Below, piece after piece: positions 34,830 to 47,034 of a stretch of DNA of 64,000 nucleotides. Numbering within the stretch: position 1 is the first letter of the stretch; each line of letters opens with the position of its first letter. The notes beneath the pieces were generated by a model. That model was given only the letters and a program-made list of their open reading frames with translations. It was not told where the DNA came from and made no database searches. The stretch is from Nematostella vectensis. Lineage: Eukaryota > Cnidaria > Anthozoa > Actiniaria > Edwardsiidae. The stretch is from positions 8,301,540 to 8,365,539 of the forward strand of contig NC_064042.1 in NCBI RefSeq assembly GCF_932526225.1, in the 5' to 3' direction. The position numbers and the translations under genes are program-made.

Positions 34830-35750
34830 GAACCTGTGTATTAAGCACGATTTGTGTCACAAAACTTCCTTTTTTTTAATAAAATGAATCATGATGAAAA
34901 CAGAGCTGGATACAATGAAGTCCTTTGGGGATGGTTCTGACACTGAGGTATACATACACCCCTCATTGAATAAGCACATTACATAGCCCCTCAAACAAGT
35001 GCCCCCTCTAGAATCCATTTATAAAAAAAGCCATAATGTGAGCATTTGTGGTAAGGACTTTTTTTTACAACGAGTAATAGCAAAGTAATGCAGCAATGAA
35101 TAATGACTGCCATCCCTGAGATTTACTGATCATAGCAAATCTATTTATTCCAGGATCAAATATAAACATTTAAACAGTACTTTCATGTAGTGTCTTTAAA
35201 TTGCATACAATAAACAGTGACTCGCGGCCAATCTGTATACGATTTAGCTTCATTTTTTTTTAATGAGACTCGCTGCCATTCTGTATAAGATTCATTTTAG
35301 TTTCAATATCCCAGCTAAATTTTTTCTTGGAGTGTCTTCATTCCGAGTGCGAAAGCAAGATAAATCCAGGGAAATTTTGTGCATTTGTATGACTTGATGA
35401 AACGTACAACTAGATAATTGGTGATCAATGTTATAGCCTGCTAGCAGTGGCTTACCCTTCCGCGTTCATTACAGTACGATTCGGTGAAGTCGTAAAAATA
35501 ACCCTGCAAATGAGGTCTGTTGCCGATGAGAAACAACACAAATAGGGTATATATGACGCACTGAGTCGGTGAAATCCCTGCTTAAACAGATAAGAAGAAA
35601 TCACTGCTAGCAAAGAGTTAAAAAGCGGCGTTCAACATGATTTTCCCGATTCAACGGAACCGCCATTTTGTTTTCCCACTCTGAGTTGAGGCGTGTCCGC
35701 GTGAGACTGGGCATAGTAATACTCATCTCTGATTGGTTAATCAGATTGTT
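34830..35750. other. Non-coding AT-rich stretch
   Basis: Weak relatives of the satellite (CCCTCATTGAATAAGC, ATTACATAGCC) occur at the left. Nothing else recognised. Confidence 0.4.
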
Positions 35751-35964
35751 TATCAAATATAACCAAAAATGGTAATGTTCCGCACTGGTTGTGCAGGCCA
35801 GTGCAGTAGAACCCCGTTAATAATTTAATTCCTCTAATCTATCAAGGCTGCATGTTCTTGTTAAGATTTATCCGAGTGGCGGTTTTCGCTGCTGTTTCGT
35901 GAAGGCAAATTCTCTCTGTCCTACGCTTTCGCTTGAAATTTCGTTCGTTCAACCTATAAAAATA

Positions 35965-36180
35965 CTCTATAAGAAACAAAAAGACCACGGATTATAAATA
36001 CGAATGTTTTATCTTTCAAAGACTTGGTATTGTTTGAATAGTCAGGTAAAATAAGTAAATTTGTTATGGAGTGCTGAAATAATTTTTAGTTTAAATAGCC
36101 TGTGATTGTATCTCGATGTTGATATTGGAGCCCGAAACTTGCCGTAGTCTTCCCATTTCCCGGGTTTCAACCGCAGCCTG
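35965..36180. repeat. Dispersed direct repeat, copy A (~215 bp)
   Basis: Starts CTCTATAAGAAA and ends CGGGTTTCAACCGCAGCCTG. It matches 39880-40100 in the same orientation with only scattered differences. Confidence 0.85.
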
Positions 36181-36199
36181 TATTATTAAGCTGTATTTT

Positions 36200-37140
36200 T
36201 ACCCAATAAAGAAGTTATAAATCAATTGAGTCATTTTTATTTGTCCTAAACAGGGTCCTAAAATGAGGGTGTTGTCCTAAACAGGGTCCTGAAATCAAAG
36301 GTGTTGTCCTAAACATTCTTTTTTAGAATTTTGTCCTAAACAGGGTCAGGTTTCAAAACCCCCAGCGGCACCCCTATACCCAAACATAGGCTAAGTACTC
36401 CCCCCCCCCCACCGGGGAAAATCTAAAATAAAGTAATTTTCCTTAAAACCGTTAAAATTCAGAGACGGCAATACCACAAAATATTGGCGAAGTGTTTTCT
36501 GTTGCAATGTTACCCACAATGAAGCAAAGAATAATTTATAGCAGATAATTATATGCGAAAAAAAATATCGTTATGTTGTAGGTTAAAACCAGCGCGCGCT
36601 CGTGAGAATGTCGCCATTCTAGATTGCGAATGCAGCGCGCGCGCGCAATGCAAAAACAAAAATTATCTGCTAGATTTGTTTCCTGAAGTTAATTAATCAT
36701 TTGATTACCAGGTTACAGGAAATACAGATTTGAGTTATTTGCGCGAACACGCGTTTTAAAGGGTCCATACGAACCACATACCAATTTCTTGAAACACCGA
36801 AAAATTCAAATTACTAACTTTTTTTTTATCGGGATCTGGTAGCCCCATTCATGATATGTTTTAGAAATTTAGATTTGTTCTTGTTTCTATCGAAAAATTT
36901 TCGCGGCTAGCTTTTTTCAGGTTCGGGCAACTTCGAGAGAATCGAAAGTGATTCTGTACGTTTTTTAATGACCAATCAGCGCGTTCCGAAATGTGGTTCC
37001 CCAGAGCCCTTCGTTTCGCGACGCTTGCGCAGTGGGCTATGAGAAGGGCTCTGGGGACGAGATAGAGAAAACCTAGAAACTAGGAGCCTGGAACTAGGCT
37101 AGGTATCATGGGGATATCAACAAGGCACAACGAGAATAAA
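36200..37140. other. Non-coding stretch
   Basis: Three short copies of TCCTAAACAGGGTCCT lie near 36240-36340, and GCGCGC runs near 36590-36650. Two facing copies of AGGGCTCTGGGG, one inverted, lie at 37001-37058. No coding potential seen. Confidence 0.45.
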
Positions 37141-37149
37141 AGGTAAGAA

Positions 37150-38099
37150 CAAGAGAGCATAAGATAAGAGAGGGACACTTTGGTATTACTCGCGCGCCAT
37201 GTCGATTCCCAATCTGGCTATTAGTAACCACCACCCCACCACTGCGCGTGAGAATTTGCTCCTTTTGTTGTTCGCCGCTGTTTTGTGACTTGAAACCGAA
37301 AAAAAAAACACCCTATCTGCACAAATACCATTAAAAATTTCATTCTAGCATCAAGGATATGGCGGTTGCGGTTTATTAAGGGGATGTAGTTCTTCGATGA
37401 TTGCAAGATTTCGAAAACGTTTAAACACCGCTTTCGCTGTAACTTGCTGCTTCTTCGTGGTTTCACAACATTCATTATCTTCGTAATGGTCAAACGAAAT
37501 CTGTTAGTTAGACATTAGATATGATATTGGTTATTGTGAATATTCCGGTGAATTGAGAAGGAATCCAAGAAAAAATACATTTCATAAAACTACCTAGCCA
37601 GTAAGCTGAGGTATATCTGAGCTTCTCTAATAGTGTTAAAATAAAGAGGGAGATATTACTGTACTTCTTTGATGTTGTTTCTAGACATTTCTATAAGCAT
37701 TAAGTATATTATATAAGCTTGAGTCGGGATTTGAATCAAACGTGGTACCACAGCCATTTTATCGCTCGTCGATGTTTCTTTCTTTTTGACTTGACTTCGC
37801 CGCTCAGACAAACAAAACAGTCAAACTATTCAGGAATTTAGCTCTCTGTGAGTATATTTGCCAATCTTGCTTACTTAAGTTAGACTTGTTTTCTTCTTGC
37901 GAGTTATTTTACATGATCTCTTTTCATTCCTATCGAGTTGGCAAAACAACAACCCGCAACCCGCGGGGGAGAAGGACAAAATAAAAGGAGCAAATCCTCA
38001 CGCGCAGTGGTGGGGTGGTGGTTACTAAAAATAGCCAGATAGGGAATCGACATGGCGCGGGTAATACCAAAGTGTCCCTCTCTTATCTTATGCTCTTTT
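37150..38099. mobile_element. Intact relative (E2) of the split outer element, ~950 bp
   Basis: The left arm starts AAGAGAGCATAAGATAAGAG and the right arm, in reverse complement, AAGAGCATAAGATAAGAG. Both continue through GGGACACTTTGGTATTAC and CATGTCGATTCCC for about 120 bp. GGTAAGAA borders the element on both sides (37142-37149 and 38100-38107), an 8-bp direct repeat compatible with hAT- or P-type integration. The short interior has no transposase frame, so it is non-autonomous. It serves as the empty-site reference for the 5.55-kb insertion. Confidence 0.75.
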
Positions 38100-38109
38100 G
38101 GTAAGAAGA

Positions 38110-39870
38110 AATCAAAGCATGGAGTTGTTAGAATTAATGTGATGAGATAGAACTGACTAAATGATGTAAGCTCCTTTGTTTTTCAATACAGGATTCGCAA
38201 AACTCGGGTAGCGTTGCATTGTGGGTAGGGTGTACAAACGGGAACAGATCGAGCGCATGTTATAAGGATCTGACTTGGAGTCGAAATTCGTCAAAATTGC
38301 CTCGTCCCCGCGAGCGCAAAAACAAGGTCCCTTCCGTGGCAGGGAGCGTCGAAATTTGCTGCACTAATCTCGAAAAGTTTTTGCCGTGGTCGAACACGTA
38401 GATTAGGGCAAAAAACGTGCCCTTAACATCAAAGTCAGAGCAAAAAAAATTCACACATCTCAGGGCAGAGAAAACTAGTTAAGGGCCTTTTTTACCCTTT
38501 TCAAATTCTACGCAGCCACAGGTACACAGGATGTTTTTGCGCTTGCTGGGATGATGAAATTTTGACGTTTGCCAAATTCTCTGGTAAGAGTTTAAATCGT
38601 AAATCTTAAAAAAGGCGCTTTAATACGGCCAGAGAACAAACAAAAAGTAAACATAAACAGATCACTAGAATACACAATTCTTTTCAACAAGCTGTTTTTA
38701 ATTTTTCACTAATTTTGTTTTTCGTCCTATGTTTACCGTAAATATCAATAGGGACAAATAAAGAGCTTGGGCTACCTGTGATTAGTGTATGTACGACAAG
38801 GACGATCTTGTGCTAACAATAGGGGACTTGCGCCTAGAGATCACACGACTATTTCGGTGGCAAACTAGCGCGCGATCAGGCTTTTAGCGGCAAAATAACA
38901 GCAACTAAAAAGCCTCTAATTCAGCGCTTACTAAAAAAGCCAGACTTCTTTTCAGAAAGGGTTCAGTTCTCTGCGTGTGACGGGCGCAGTCATATCTGGG
39001 ATTATTTTGGTTTGAATTTATTTGCGCCACCAAGAAAAGTCACGTGATCTCTTAGAGCAAGTCCCCTATTTGCTGATGACATCATATTGCTATAATACAC
39101 ATCCCCCACCCCACCCCCACTTGCGGTAATCAGTTTTTGGGGAGCGCACTAGACGGACCGGTTGGTGTACGAACATGGCCCAATTCCCGTGATGATTTAT
39201 GCACCCCAATTTTTTCCCGTGATGCTTAGCGCGGGCTATTCTTAGATATGACTATGATTTTCGAGACCTTTTTGAATGGGCAGTCTAAATTACTTATATT
39301 GCGAAACAGAAACACGTACTTGAAATCTCATTTATAACTTACAAGGGCAGTGGTCTAGCTCACCGCCGTTTTCATCATTTTGGCCCCTGGTTCGACTTCT
39401 CTCACAAACTTCTGCCATTGGAAACTTAGCTATTATATTGCCTCGAAATATTCCGCAATTAGGCTAAGTTTTAAAGTACACGCTCACCTAAAAGTACAAT
39501 TTTTGTATTAGTAGAAAGCATTATTGCGTTATTCACATTTTTTGTAAAGATCTTTTTAAAATATTTGAATATGAAAAAGATTAAAAACACTTTGAGTGAG
39601 TCAAAAATCATTTTAAAAACATTATACTTTCGGAGTAGATACATATAGAAGATGAATATTTGGGAAATGGCATAGCAGTCCACTTTCCTCTGTTTTGTTG
39701 TCGCTAGCAATCTTTCAATTGAGGGTAATGAATAGAATTAGTACTTCATTGTGGAAAGTTGTTTGGCAGCGAGAATGACATTTTAATGAGCTTCAAATCT
39801 ATGCATTATCCAAAGTACATTTTCAAGCACGAACAGCGAAAAAAACCTACCACGCACATGACTCATGACT
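38110..39870. other. Non-coding stretch
   Basis: No gene supported. A tRNA-like pair of promoter boxes near 39351-39425 is discussed under rejected items. Confidence 0.4.
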
Positions 39871-39879
39871 CATGACGTA

Positions 39880-40100
39880 CTCTATAAGAAAAAAAAAAGA
39901 TTACGGATTATAAATACGAATGTTTTATCTTTCAAAGACTTGGTATTGTTTGAATAGTCAGGTAAAATAAGTAAAATTGTTATGGCGTGCTGATATAATT
40001 TTGAGTTTAAATAGCCGTGATTGTATCTCGATGTTTATATTGGCGCCCGAAACTTGCCTTAGTCTCCCCATTTCCCGGGTTTCAACCGCAGCCTGGCGAA
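39880..40100. repeat. Dispersed direct repeat, copy B (~215 bp)
   Basis: Second copy of the 35965-36180 repeat, 3.9 kb downstream in the same orientation. Both end at ACCGCAGCCTG. Confidence 0.85.
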
Positions 40101-42330
40101 AACATGTCATCTACCAATGAGGAGAGTACATTTAGAGTGATTGATAGGGGCTATTATGCCGAAAAGAGCGGTAGTCGACCATATAACACTTGATGGGCTT
40201 CTTTACTCTACGAGACATACTCTTTCGATTATTTTATAATCTGTGATCCTATCATACAACCATTGGCAAACATCAACTCGGGAAAATTTTATTTGGAAAT
40301 TGCGTGGATTTGCCAGGATCTATATCAAGAAAAAGGTAACTTCTCATGGCGTAGATAATAATATTACTATCCGTATACAAATAGATAAACACACGCGAAA
40401 AACAAATGTTTATGACGAAACCGAAAGAAAGTCCAGGTTGCAACTTTGATAAACAAACGAAACATGACGTTCTGAAGGGAGAAAATGAATTTACTTCGGC
40501 TTTATCCAATTTTTACATTTATTTCCTTCCCGTGACGAAAATAACGCACAACAGAGTAACAAAATCGGTGAGGATTTCCCTTCATGCTAAATTATTGATC
40601 AATATTTCGCCATCTGGTAAGCGTTGAAGCCTCCTTTATTCGAAACTCTATTTTTTATTTTCTTTTTTCGTAAAAACTTAAGAGCTGTCTTTTTGACCCG
40701 ACCACTGTAATCATATTCGACCACCTACCATGTTATGAAATGGTAAAGTTAGATAGTAAACATACGCTTTCTATTACAAAAATTCGATATCGCTACTATT
40801 TTAATTCCTATAAGATTTCAAATCGTGAAAATCCTCACGCGCGATCTGCCATACGCTGTCATATTGTCTTCTTTTTTTTTAATCGATGAACAATGGATCT
40901 GGTTCGGTTGATTTATTTTTAAGAATAAACCATAGAGCAATTTACCCATGTTATGTCTCTTCCTTTCTATTTGACCATTCAATTAGGTAATAACCTTTTC
41001 TTCTGCGCATAAAAAAACTCTGGAAGCAACATACCGGGTTTTGTAAACCCAAACCCACGACAAACACAAAAAGAAAAAAAAGTGTAACATTTTCTGGCAT
41101 AAAATCACAAACAAATGTATGTCATCTCGAAATTTGTTCATTATCTGACAATTCGATAACTCTATTTGCCCAATAAAAATACGTACTTATAAACACAATA
41201 ACAGCTTCCTATTTGGACTCTCTAATTCTACGACACATTTTTGTAAATGAGTCACGTTTTGAAAGGGACAAAGGCACTTTCCATCAATCACTGTATTTTT
41301 GGAATATAAAGGAATGATGGCGAAGCAGGTGATAGTGTGAATATGACCAAACAGTCAAATTTAAAATGCCTCTCAAATCCACTTAGCTTATCTAACTACT
41401 TCTTACGAGAGTTCAACTTGCTATTTATATCACACTGACGCTAGCTTGAGCCGTGACATGAGCGCTATGATAATGACACACACGCAGTTTCTCATCGCCG
41501 ACAATTGTTGTTTTCCGGAATAAAAAAAAAAAACATTCAGATAATATTCTCACACTGACCCTTTAGAGTCATAAGCCTAAAAGTATTTTATAACTTAAAA
41601 AAAAATCAGAATATATATTACTTTTTTGTTTGTTTATCTTCGATCCCTTTTAACCCTCTTTTTATCTCCTTTACTAATTTCACCAGTATTATCTTCTTTT
41701 CTCGGTATTTGTTTTCTTATTTATGGCCAAAATCAAAATACGCAATGATATACAAAAAGATGAAAACAAGGACCGAAACTGGCGAGAAAAACGAAATAAA
41801 ACCGCAAATACTGTAAAACAAAAATAGGCGAGCATGATTTTTCACCTAGGGCACCTACTACGACCTGAGGTGCTGATTTGAGCGAGAAAAGAGTTGTTTT
41901 AATGCGTATTTCACTGTTAAAAAGCGAGAGAATAGTCGATATTTTGATAACAAAATTCTTTTACAACATTCTCATTTGTAACCAGGATTTATAGCAATAC
42001 TCAATTGCGCATGCGTAGATAATTCTACTTCCGGTTTGCGCTTCCAACTCTATAATCTTTGAGAAGAGTTGACTGATCGCGACTTTTTTAGGCAAGGAAT
42101 ATTCACCTAGTTGCAGTCTACAAAACTACGTATCGATTTTCCGATATTTTAAAAATTAAAAAAATATTTAGATTGGAAATAAGTAAGAATGGAAAAATAA
42201 AAATAAAAATTGTGCGAAAATTTTATTATTTGGAAGAATCGAAAAGGCATACGTAACTTTGTAGGCACTCTTATAAAGCCACATTTACCATTGCCGATAC
42301 TTCAACAGCTAAGATTATAGAATTTTTCTG
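40101..42330. other. Non-coding AT-rich stretch
   Basis: No supported exon on either strand. It is the region where upstream exons of the 43520 gene would lie if that gene is spliced; I could not identify any. Confidence 0.4.
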
Positions 42331-42333
42331 TTG

Positions 42334-42370
42334 TGACGTCATGTGATGACGTCATCGCCCGATGACGTCA
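42334..42370. promoter_or_regulatory. Cluster of three TGACGTCA (CRE/ATF) palindromes
   Basis: Perfect TGACGTCA octamers at 42334, 42347 and 42363. This is the binding site of CREB/ATF-type bZIP factors. The cluster lies about 1.15 kb before the ATG of the NYN-like gene and 280 bp before its repeat array, so it may mark that promoter. Binding is inferred from the motif only. Confidence 0.5.
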
Positions 42371-42650
42371 TAAAAACTTAGAGATTCATAAGCAATGATG
42401 CTATGCCTAAATTAATTCCATTTCACAAATGTTTGGCGGGTTTATAGCGTCTTGAAGATTTCCTAGCAAGGACGCGTGCCTAAACACGCCTGCAAGGGGG
42501 GTTAAGGATCGAAGTTAGGCATCACAAAAAGAAGCTAGAAATGGAGCTCACTATTAGTTTAATTAAATTAACTAGCTACCTCATAAATGGACAAATCGGC
42601 TATCGACTCCGCGTAACATTCCTTGAAACACAACTATTTTTATCGTTTGC

Positions 42651-43519
42651 ATGACAAAATATCTTGTTCATAGGTTTCTATTGTTCGTTACAGGTTGGAG
42701 AATTGCGTGACACAATATTTTGTTAATAGGTTTCTATTGTTCGTTACAGGTTGGAGCATTGCGCGACATAATATCTTGTTCAAAGGTTTCTATTGTTCGT
42801 TACAGGTTGGAGAATTGCGTGACACAATATCTTGTTTATAGATTTTTAGTGTTCGTTACAGGTTGGAGCATTGCGTGATATAATATGCGGTTCATAGGTT
42901 TCGTTACAGGTTGGAGCATTGCGTGACATAATATTTTGTTAATAGGTTTCTATTGTTCGTTACAGGTTGGAGCATTGCGTGATATAATATGCGGTTCATA
43001 GGTTTCGTTACAGGTTGGAGCATTGCGTGACATAATATTTTGTTAATAGGTTTCTATTGTTCGTTACAGGTTGGAGCATTGCGTGAAACAATATCTTGTT
43101 CATAGATTTTTATTGTTCGTTACAGGTTGGAGCATTGCGTGATATAATATGCGGTTCATAGGTTTCGTTACAGGTTGGAGCATTGCGTGACATAATATTT
43201 TGTTAATAGGTTTCTATTGTTCGTTACAGGTTGGATCATTGCGTGAAACAATATCTTGTTCATAGATTTTTATTGTTCGTTACAGGTTGGAGAATTGCGC
43301 AACACAATATCTTGTTCAAAGGTTTCTATTGTTCGTTACAGGTTGGAGAATTGCGTGACACAATATCTTGTTCCTAGATTTTTATTGTTCGTTACAGGTT
43401 GGAGCATTGCGTGATATAATATGCGGTTCATAGGTTTCGTTACAGGTTGGAGCATTGCGTGACATATTTTGTTAATAGGTTTCTATTGTTCGTTACAGGT
43501 TGGAGCATTGCGTGACAAC
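42651..43519 (+). repeat. Minisatellite of 16 acceptor-like copies leading into the NYN-like gene
   Basis: Sixteen head-to-tail copies of a ~56-bp unit, with a 48-bp variant. Each contains TCGTTACAG|GTTGGAG(C/A)ATTGCGTGA, the last copy running straight into the coding ATG at 43520. The segment TTCTATTGTTCGTTACAG looks like a polypyrimidine tract plus AG acceptor and is kept in nearly every unit. Long and short units alternate in blocks, a higher-order pattern. Confidence 0.9.
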
Positions 43520-44011
43520 ATGTCCTTCACATATACACTCTTTTTCATCGAGTTCGAGACATCCAGAGACTTCCTACGTGACATTGCCTTTCCAAATCGG
43601 AGCAAAGTCGAGATCCACGTTTATTACCAAAAAGACACCAACCTAAACGAACTCAAAACAACGGTACCCGAGCTCTTCTACGAAGACGGCCGAGCAGTTG
43701 CCGTTAAACATGTTTCACTCACGTCATCTCCGAAAGCTGTCGAAGATGCTCTAGTGTACGCGGCAAGCACATACGATTACTCACGTTTTAAAAAGCCGGA
43801 TGTTTATCTCGTGTCGGGCGAGTGTCGGCGATACGAGGAGCTGGCGAAGATTCTCCGACGCGACAAGCGAGTTTCGGCGTGGATGATTGACGGCAGACGG
43901 ACATCGTTGGTTGACTGGGTAGATACATCACTAGTATGTAAAACTTGCAGGATAATATTCGATAACGCCAAGCAGGGCGGCGAACATTACGAAGGCACGC
44001 ATGCCCGGTAG
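43520..44011 (+). CDS. Small protein with NYN/PIN-like domain and U1-type zinc finger
   Basis: The ATG opens a frame of 163 residues. Residues ~4-120 alternate strands and helices with spaced acidic motifs like NYN/PIN nucleases: TLFFIEFET at the start, KAVEDALVYAAS in the middle, PDVYLVSGECRRYEELAKIL towards the end. The usual Asp is Glu in the first motif and in SGE. The C-terminus, CKTCRIIFDNAKQGGEHYEG then TH, fits C-X2-C-X12-H-X4-H with the Phe and HYxG typical of U1/matrin-type fingers that bind dsRNA. A role in RNA binding or cleavage is inferred. The frame is open upstream through the last repeat copy, so a spliced start at GTTGGAG is also possible. AATAAA occurs at 44457. Confidence 0.65.
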   Translation: MSFTYTLFFIEFETSRDFLRDIAFPNRSKVEIHVYYQKDTNLNELKTTVPELFYEDGRAVAVKHVSLTSSPKAVEDALVYAASTYDYSRFKKPDVYLVSGECRRYEELAKILRRDKRVSAWMIDGRRTSLVDWVDTSLVCKTCRIIFDNAKQGGEHYEGTHAR

Positions 44012-46960
44012 ACTCTGCACGACATGCGCATAACCAAGCAAAAACAATTGTAATGTTGTAAACACTTTTTTTAGTATATAGAGAAATTGCTCTAACAGCT
44101 CTAAAGTGTGTAGTTACGAGTTGGAACGCTTCATTATTCACCGTTATGCTCAGGATAGTTCTCGAAGGGCAACAGCTTTGGAAAGCTAGAAAATAGTCAA
44201 AATCATAAGAAATAACCAAGATAACCATCAAAGGTTTATTAACTCTAAAATAGACCTTTGATATTCGAGATAAAGAATAATGTGGTTTGAACGTCTAACT
44301 TCAAGAGGATGGAAAAGGATTGAAAATAATGACTTAAAATCTCGGTAAAGGCTGCGGTTCTTAAAAAACTACAGTAGGTGCCCCGTATATTTTATTTCAC
44401 GGATACTTTGTTTCGTTTCCGTAGCAGGGGCACTTGGGGTATGTTCCCCCGTCACCAATAAATTTGAAAGCCATAAAATTTCAATCCGCCGTACAGTTTT
44501 TTCCCCTACTTTGCTCTTGGTAGCGACCCCTACTTAGTTTCTCGATAGTCCCGTTCATAGTAAAAGGATGCGTGTTGATATAATAAAGAAATTACGAAAC
44601 GGATGATGCTGTCATGCTGTCCATTCACGGGGGAATGTTATTTCACAGGGAATACGGTAAAGCGGTTCGAGAACGTCTTATAAGCAGGGCAAACGAAAAG
44701 CTAGATATAACAAATAGCACTAAAGTTATCATCGTGATGTGCATAAAGATACAGATAAAGAATATCTCAGTAAGCAGAAAAAGGCTCAAGTTGAAAACAG
44801 CTGAATAAATGCGCGCCTTTAACAACCTTAACGACCTTTTAACAACTGAAATTCTTGCATAATATAATTAAAGCAACATCACTATGACAAGACATTCTTA
44901 ATGCTATAAAACCTTTGTATAAGAGATGGAAAGTTTTCCACTTATGTGTCCTTTTTGTTTAAAATCTAATATTCCTATCTTCTATGACAAAATATTAGTG
45001 GCTCTCGAATGAAAGAAGGGTAATATGTAGAACTCCCTCGGCGTTCGGTTACTAAAAGTTTAAACAATACCCGTCATCCTTTGCTGTCGTGTGCGCATGC
45101 TCAGGTCAAATCTTGTGCCTGATGAATGTTTTCATGAATGAATGAATACCCAGCAGCCCTTGGCGACGGAGGTACTCCATGTATGCGTGCCTGACTCGAC
45201 CCTGAAGATGTCAAAAGTTGACGGTAAGCGGTGGCCCATTACATAACATAGTGGTGGGGGTTTTCAGGCGCGTACCCTGGATTGGCCAAGGGGGGCGGGG
45301 GGTGCACAGTCATAGGTATCATGTAAAAAGCATAGTATTTGAAGATTCCTTAAGAAATGACCCACTTTTTGGCCGCCAAGTGGCGGGGGGGGGGGGGGGG
45401 GGGGGGGGTCCTGCGGACTCCCCAGTGTACGCGTCTGGTACAACATATCGATCATATTTGTTGACGAGTGTTATCGGGGCGTATTCTCCCTCATCAAGGG
45501 CTCATAAGTAGGGGAATCATCTGTATTTTATAAATGTCACGACGTTTCCCAGGATCAGGCTATTTTTAGACGCGCGCGCACGAACGGGCCAATCAGTTAC
45601 GGTGATTAGTCTCGCGTGCGAGTGACGTGAGGCTGCACTCGCAAATTTCAGTTAGGAAGAATATTTTTTTATCCATCATCCGTCGGTTTTGTTTGTTTAC
45701 CAAAAGAATAGAAGCTAGAATTCAAAGTCGTAGGTAGGGTTGGATACATATTAAAGAGAGTAACAAATGTCAGAGTACCGAAGATAGAAACATAGCTTTT
45801 TTGTCTGAGACTGCGCGTGCAGTTGAGTTCAGCGAAAACGTCAACACAAAGGTCGCATCTGATTGGCTAATCCGCACGTCTAAAAATTGCCTGATGTTAT
45901 GGAAACGCCGTGACACCTATAAAGTACCAGATGTGGGGAAGTTGATTGCCCCTACTCATGAGCCCCTGGTCTCATTGTGAAAGTCCAAATTCTAATGTCC
46001 TACGAAGAAACCTTTGAGTGTTTCTAAATATAGCGGAATATTGTTTTAGTGCTTCCAAAAATAGAATGCTAAGAAGGGTGGTGCATCGAGATGCGTTTTT
46101 ATTGTACTCATAATTACGTGCAGTCGTGCACTTAGAGAATGTGGGACTCCTGCATGTGGGTTCCACCACAGGCAGCCCAAGGCTACTGTCAGTGGTTTAA
46201 AAAGGAATGTATGGGGGAGTTTATATGTTAGCGAAAAAATACTTTATCGTGAAAAATAAAACTTAAGACCATGTAATATTGTGTTTGAGTCTTCCTTTAT
46301 TTCAATTTTGCCGATAGAATGTCAATAGAGCGAGTTTGAATGTCAGTAGAGCGAGTTTTTCCCAATTTTAATTTTAAGATCCAGTTTTAAACTAATTCCG
46401 CTAGCATAACCTTAACTCCTATAATAAAAACGGCTCAATGACATTTCTAAAGAATAAAAACATACAGGGAAAGGTATTTCTTTCAAAAATACGAAATATT
46501 AAATTTTCAGAACAAAACATAGCGATATCGTCATGCTAGTCTGTCAATAGGACGTTATTTTGGAAATGGAATGACCATGCGTGCCTTTACCTTGATAAGA
46601 CGCGGGTTTAAGGGGAGGTCTTCAGGTTGGGTCTAGGAGAAATTATAACATATGTAAATATATAAATATAAAACGGCGACGAGGACGGAAAATGCGTTGT
46701 GTCTGATAGATTTTAACCCCATACAGACAGCGCCACAAAAAGCTAGCTGGGATATAAGCCCAGCAATGTGGCGCTGAGTGAACAACATGTTGGGGGTGCT
46801 GTAAAGTAGTTTTATTTGTCTTGTGTTCAACAATGTTGGCTTAGTTTGCACTGGCTTTGCGGTCTAGCGAAACGTTTACTCTTATTTACAAATTGTTTGG
46901 AATTTATCTTAAAAGTCCCTAATGCTGCTACGTTTAATATGCTACCAGTTTATATCAGAC
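44012..46960. other. Non-coding stretch between convergent genes
   Basis: No supported exon. A pure G run of about 27 bases lies near 45386. The missing last exon(s) of CENP-I would be expected at the right edge, but no candidate matched in phase. Confidence 0.4.
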
Positions 46961-47034
46961 CAATCCTCTCAATTACTAAAAAATGTTCTGTACTTTACAA
47001 AAAAGAATAATAAAACATAACAGACAAAACATAC

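Larger units (their letters stand above)
31765..35965. mobile_element. Possible large inverted-repeat element, ~4.2 kb
   Basis: ATAGGTTGAA, AGGACAGAGAGAATTTGC and CAGCAGCGAAAACC at 31768-31845 recur in reverse complement at 35880-35955. GTGCGGAACATTACCATTTT at 32178-32197 recurs in reverse complement at 35768-35787. Two pairs of matched segments in opposite order fit long degenerate terminal inverted repeats. The interior has no transposase frame and holds the 419-bp satellite. Outer ends and target duplication not found. Confidence 0.5.

Noticed and set aside
39345-39425. tRNA gene or SINE head
   Set aside because: TAGCTCACCG and GGTTCGACTTC resemble A and B boxes and the ends pair over five bases, but the acceptor stem fails at two positions and no anticodon arm forms. 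At most a tRNA-derived relic.
42651-43519. CRISPR-like array
   Set aside because: Regular repeats, but without unique spacers and in an animal genome; it is a minisatellite.
45987-46068. Possible last CENP-I exon (LEALKQYSAIFRNTQRFLRR, stop at 45978)
   Set aside because: It has a TTCTTAG acceptor and helical look, but the phase does not fit exon 17, which ends in phase 0; no bridging exon was found.
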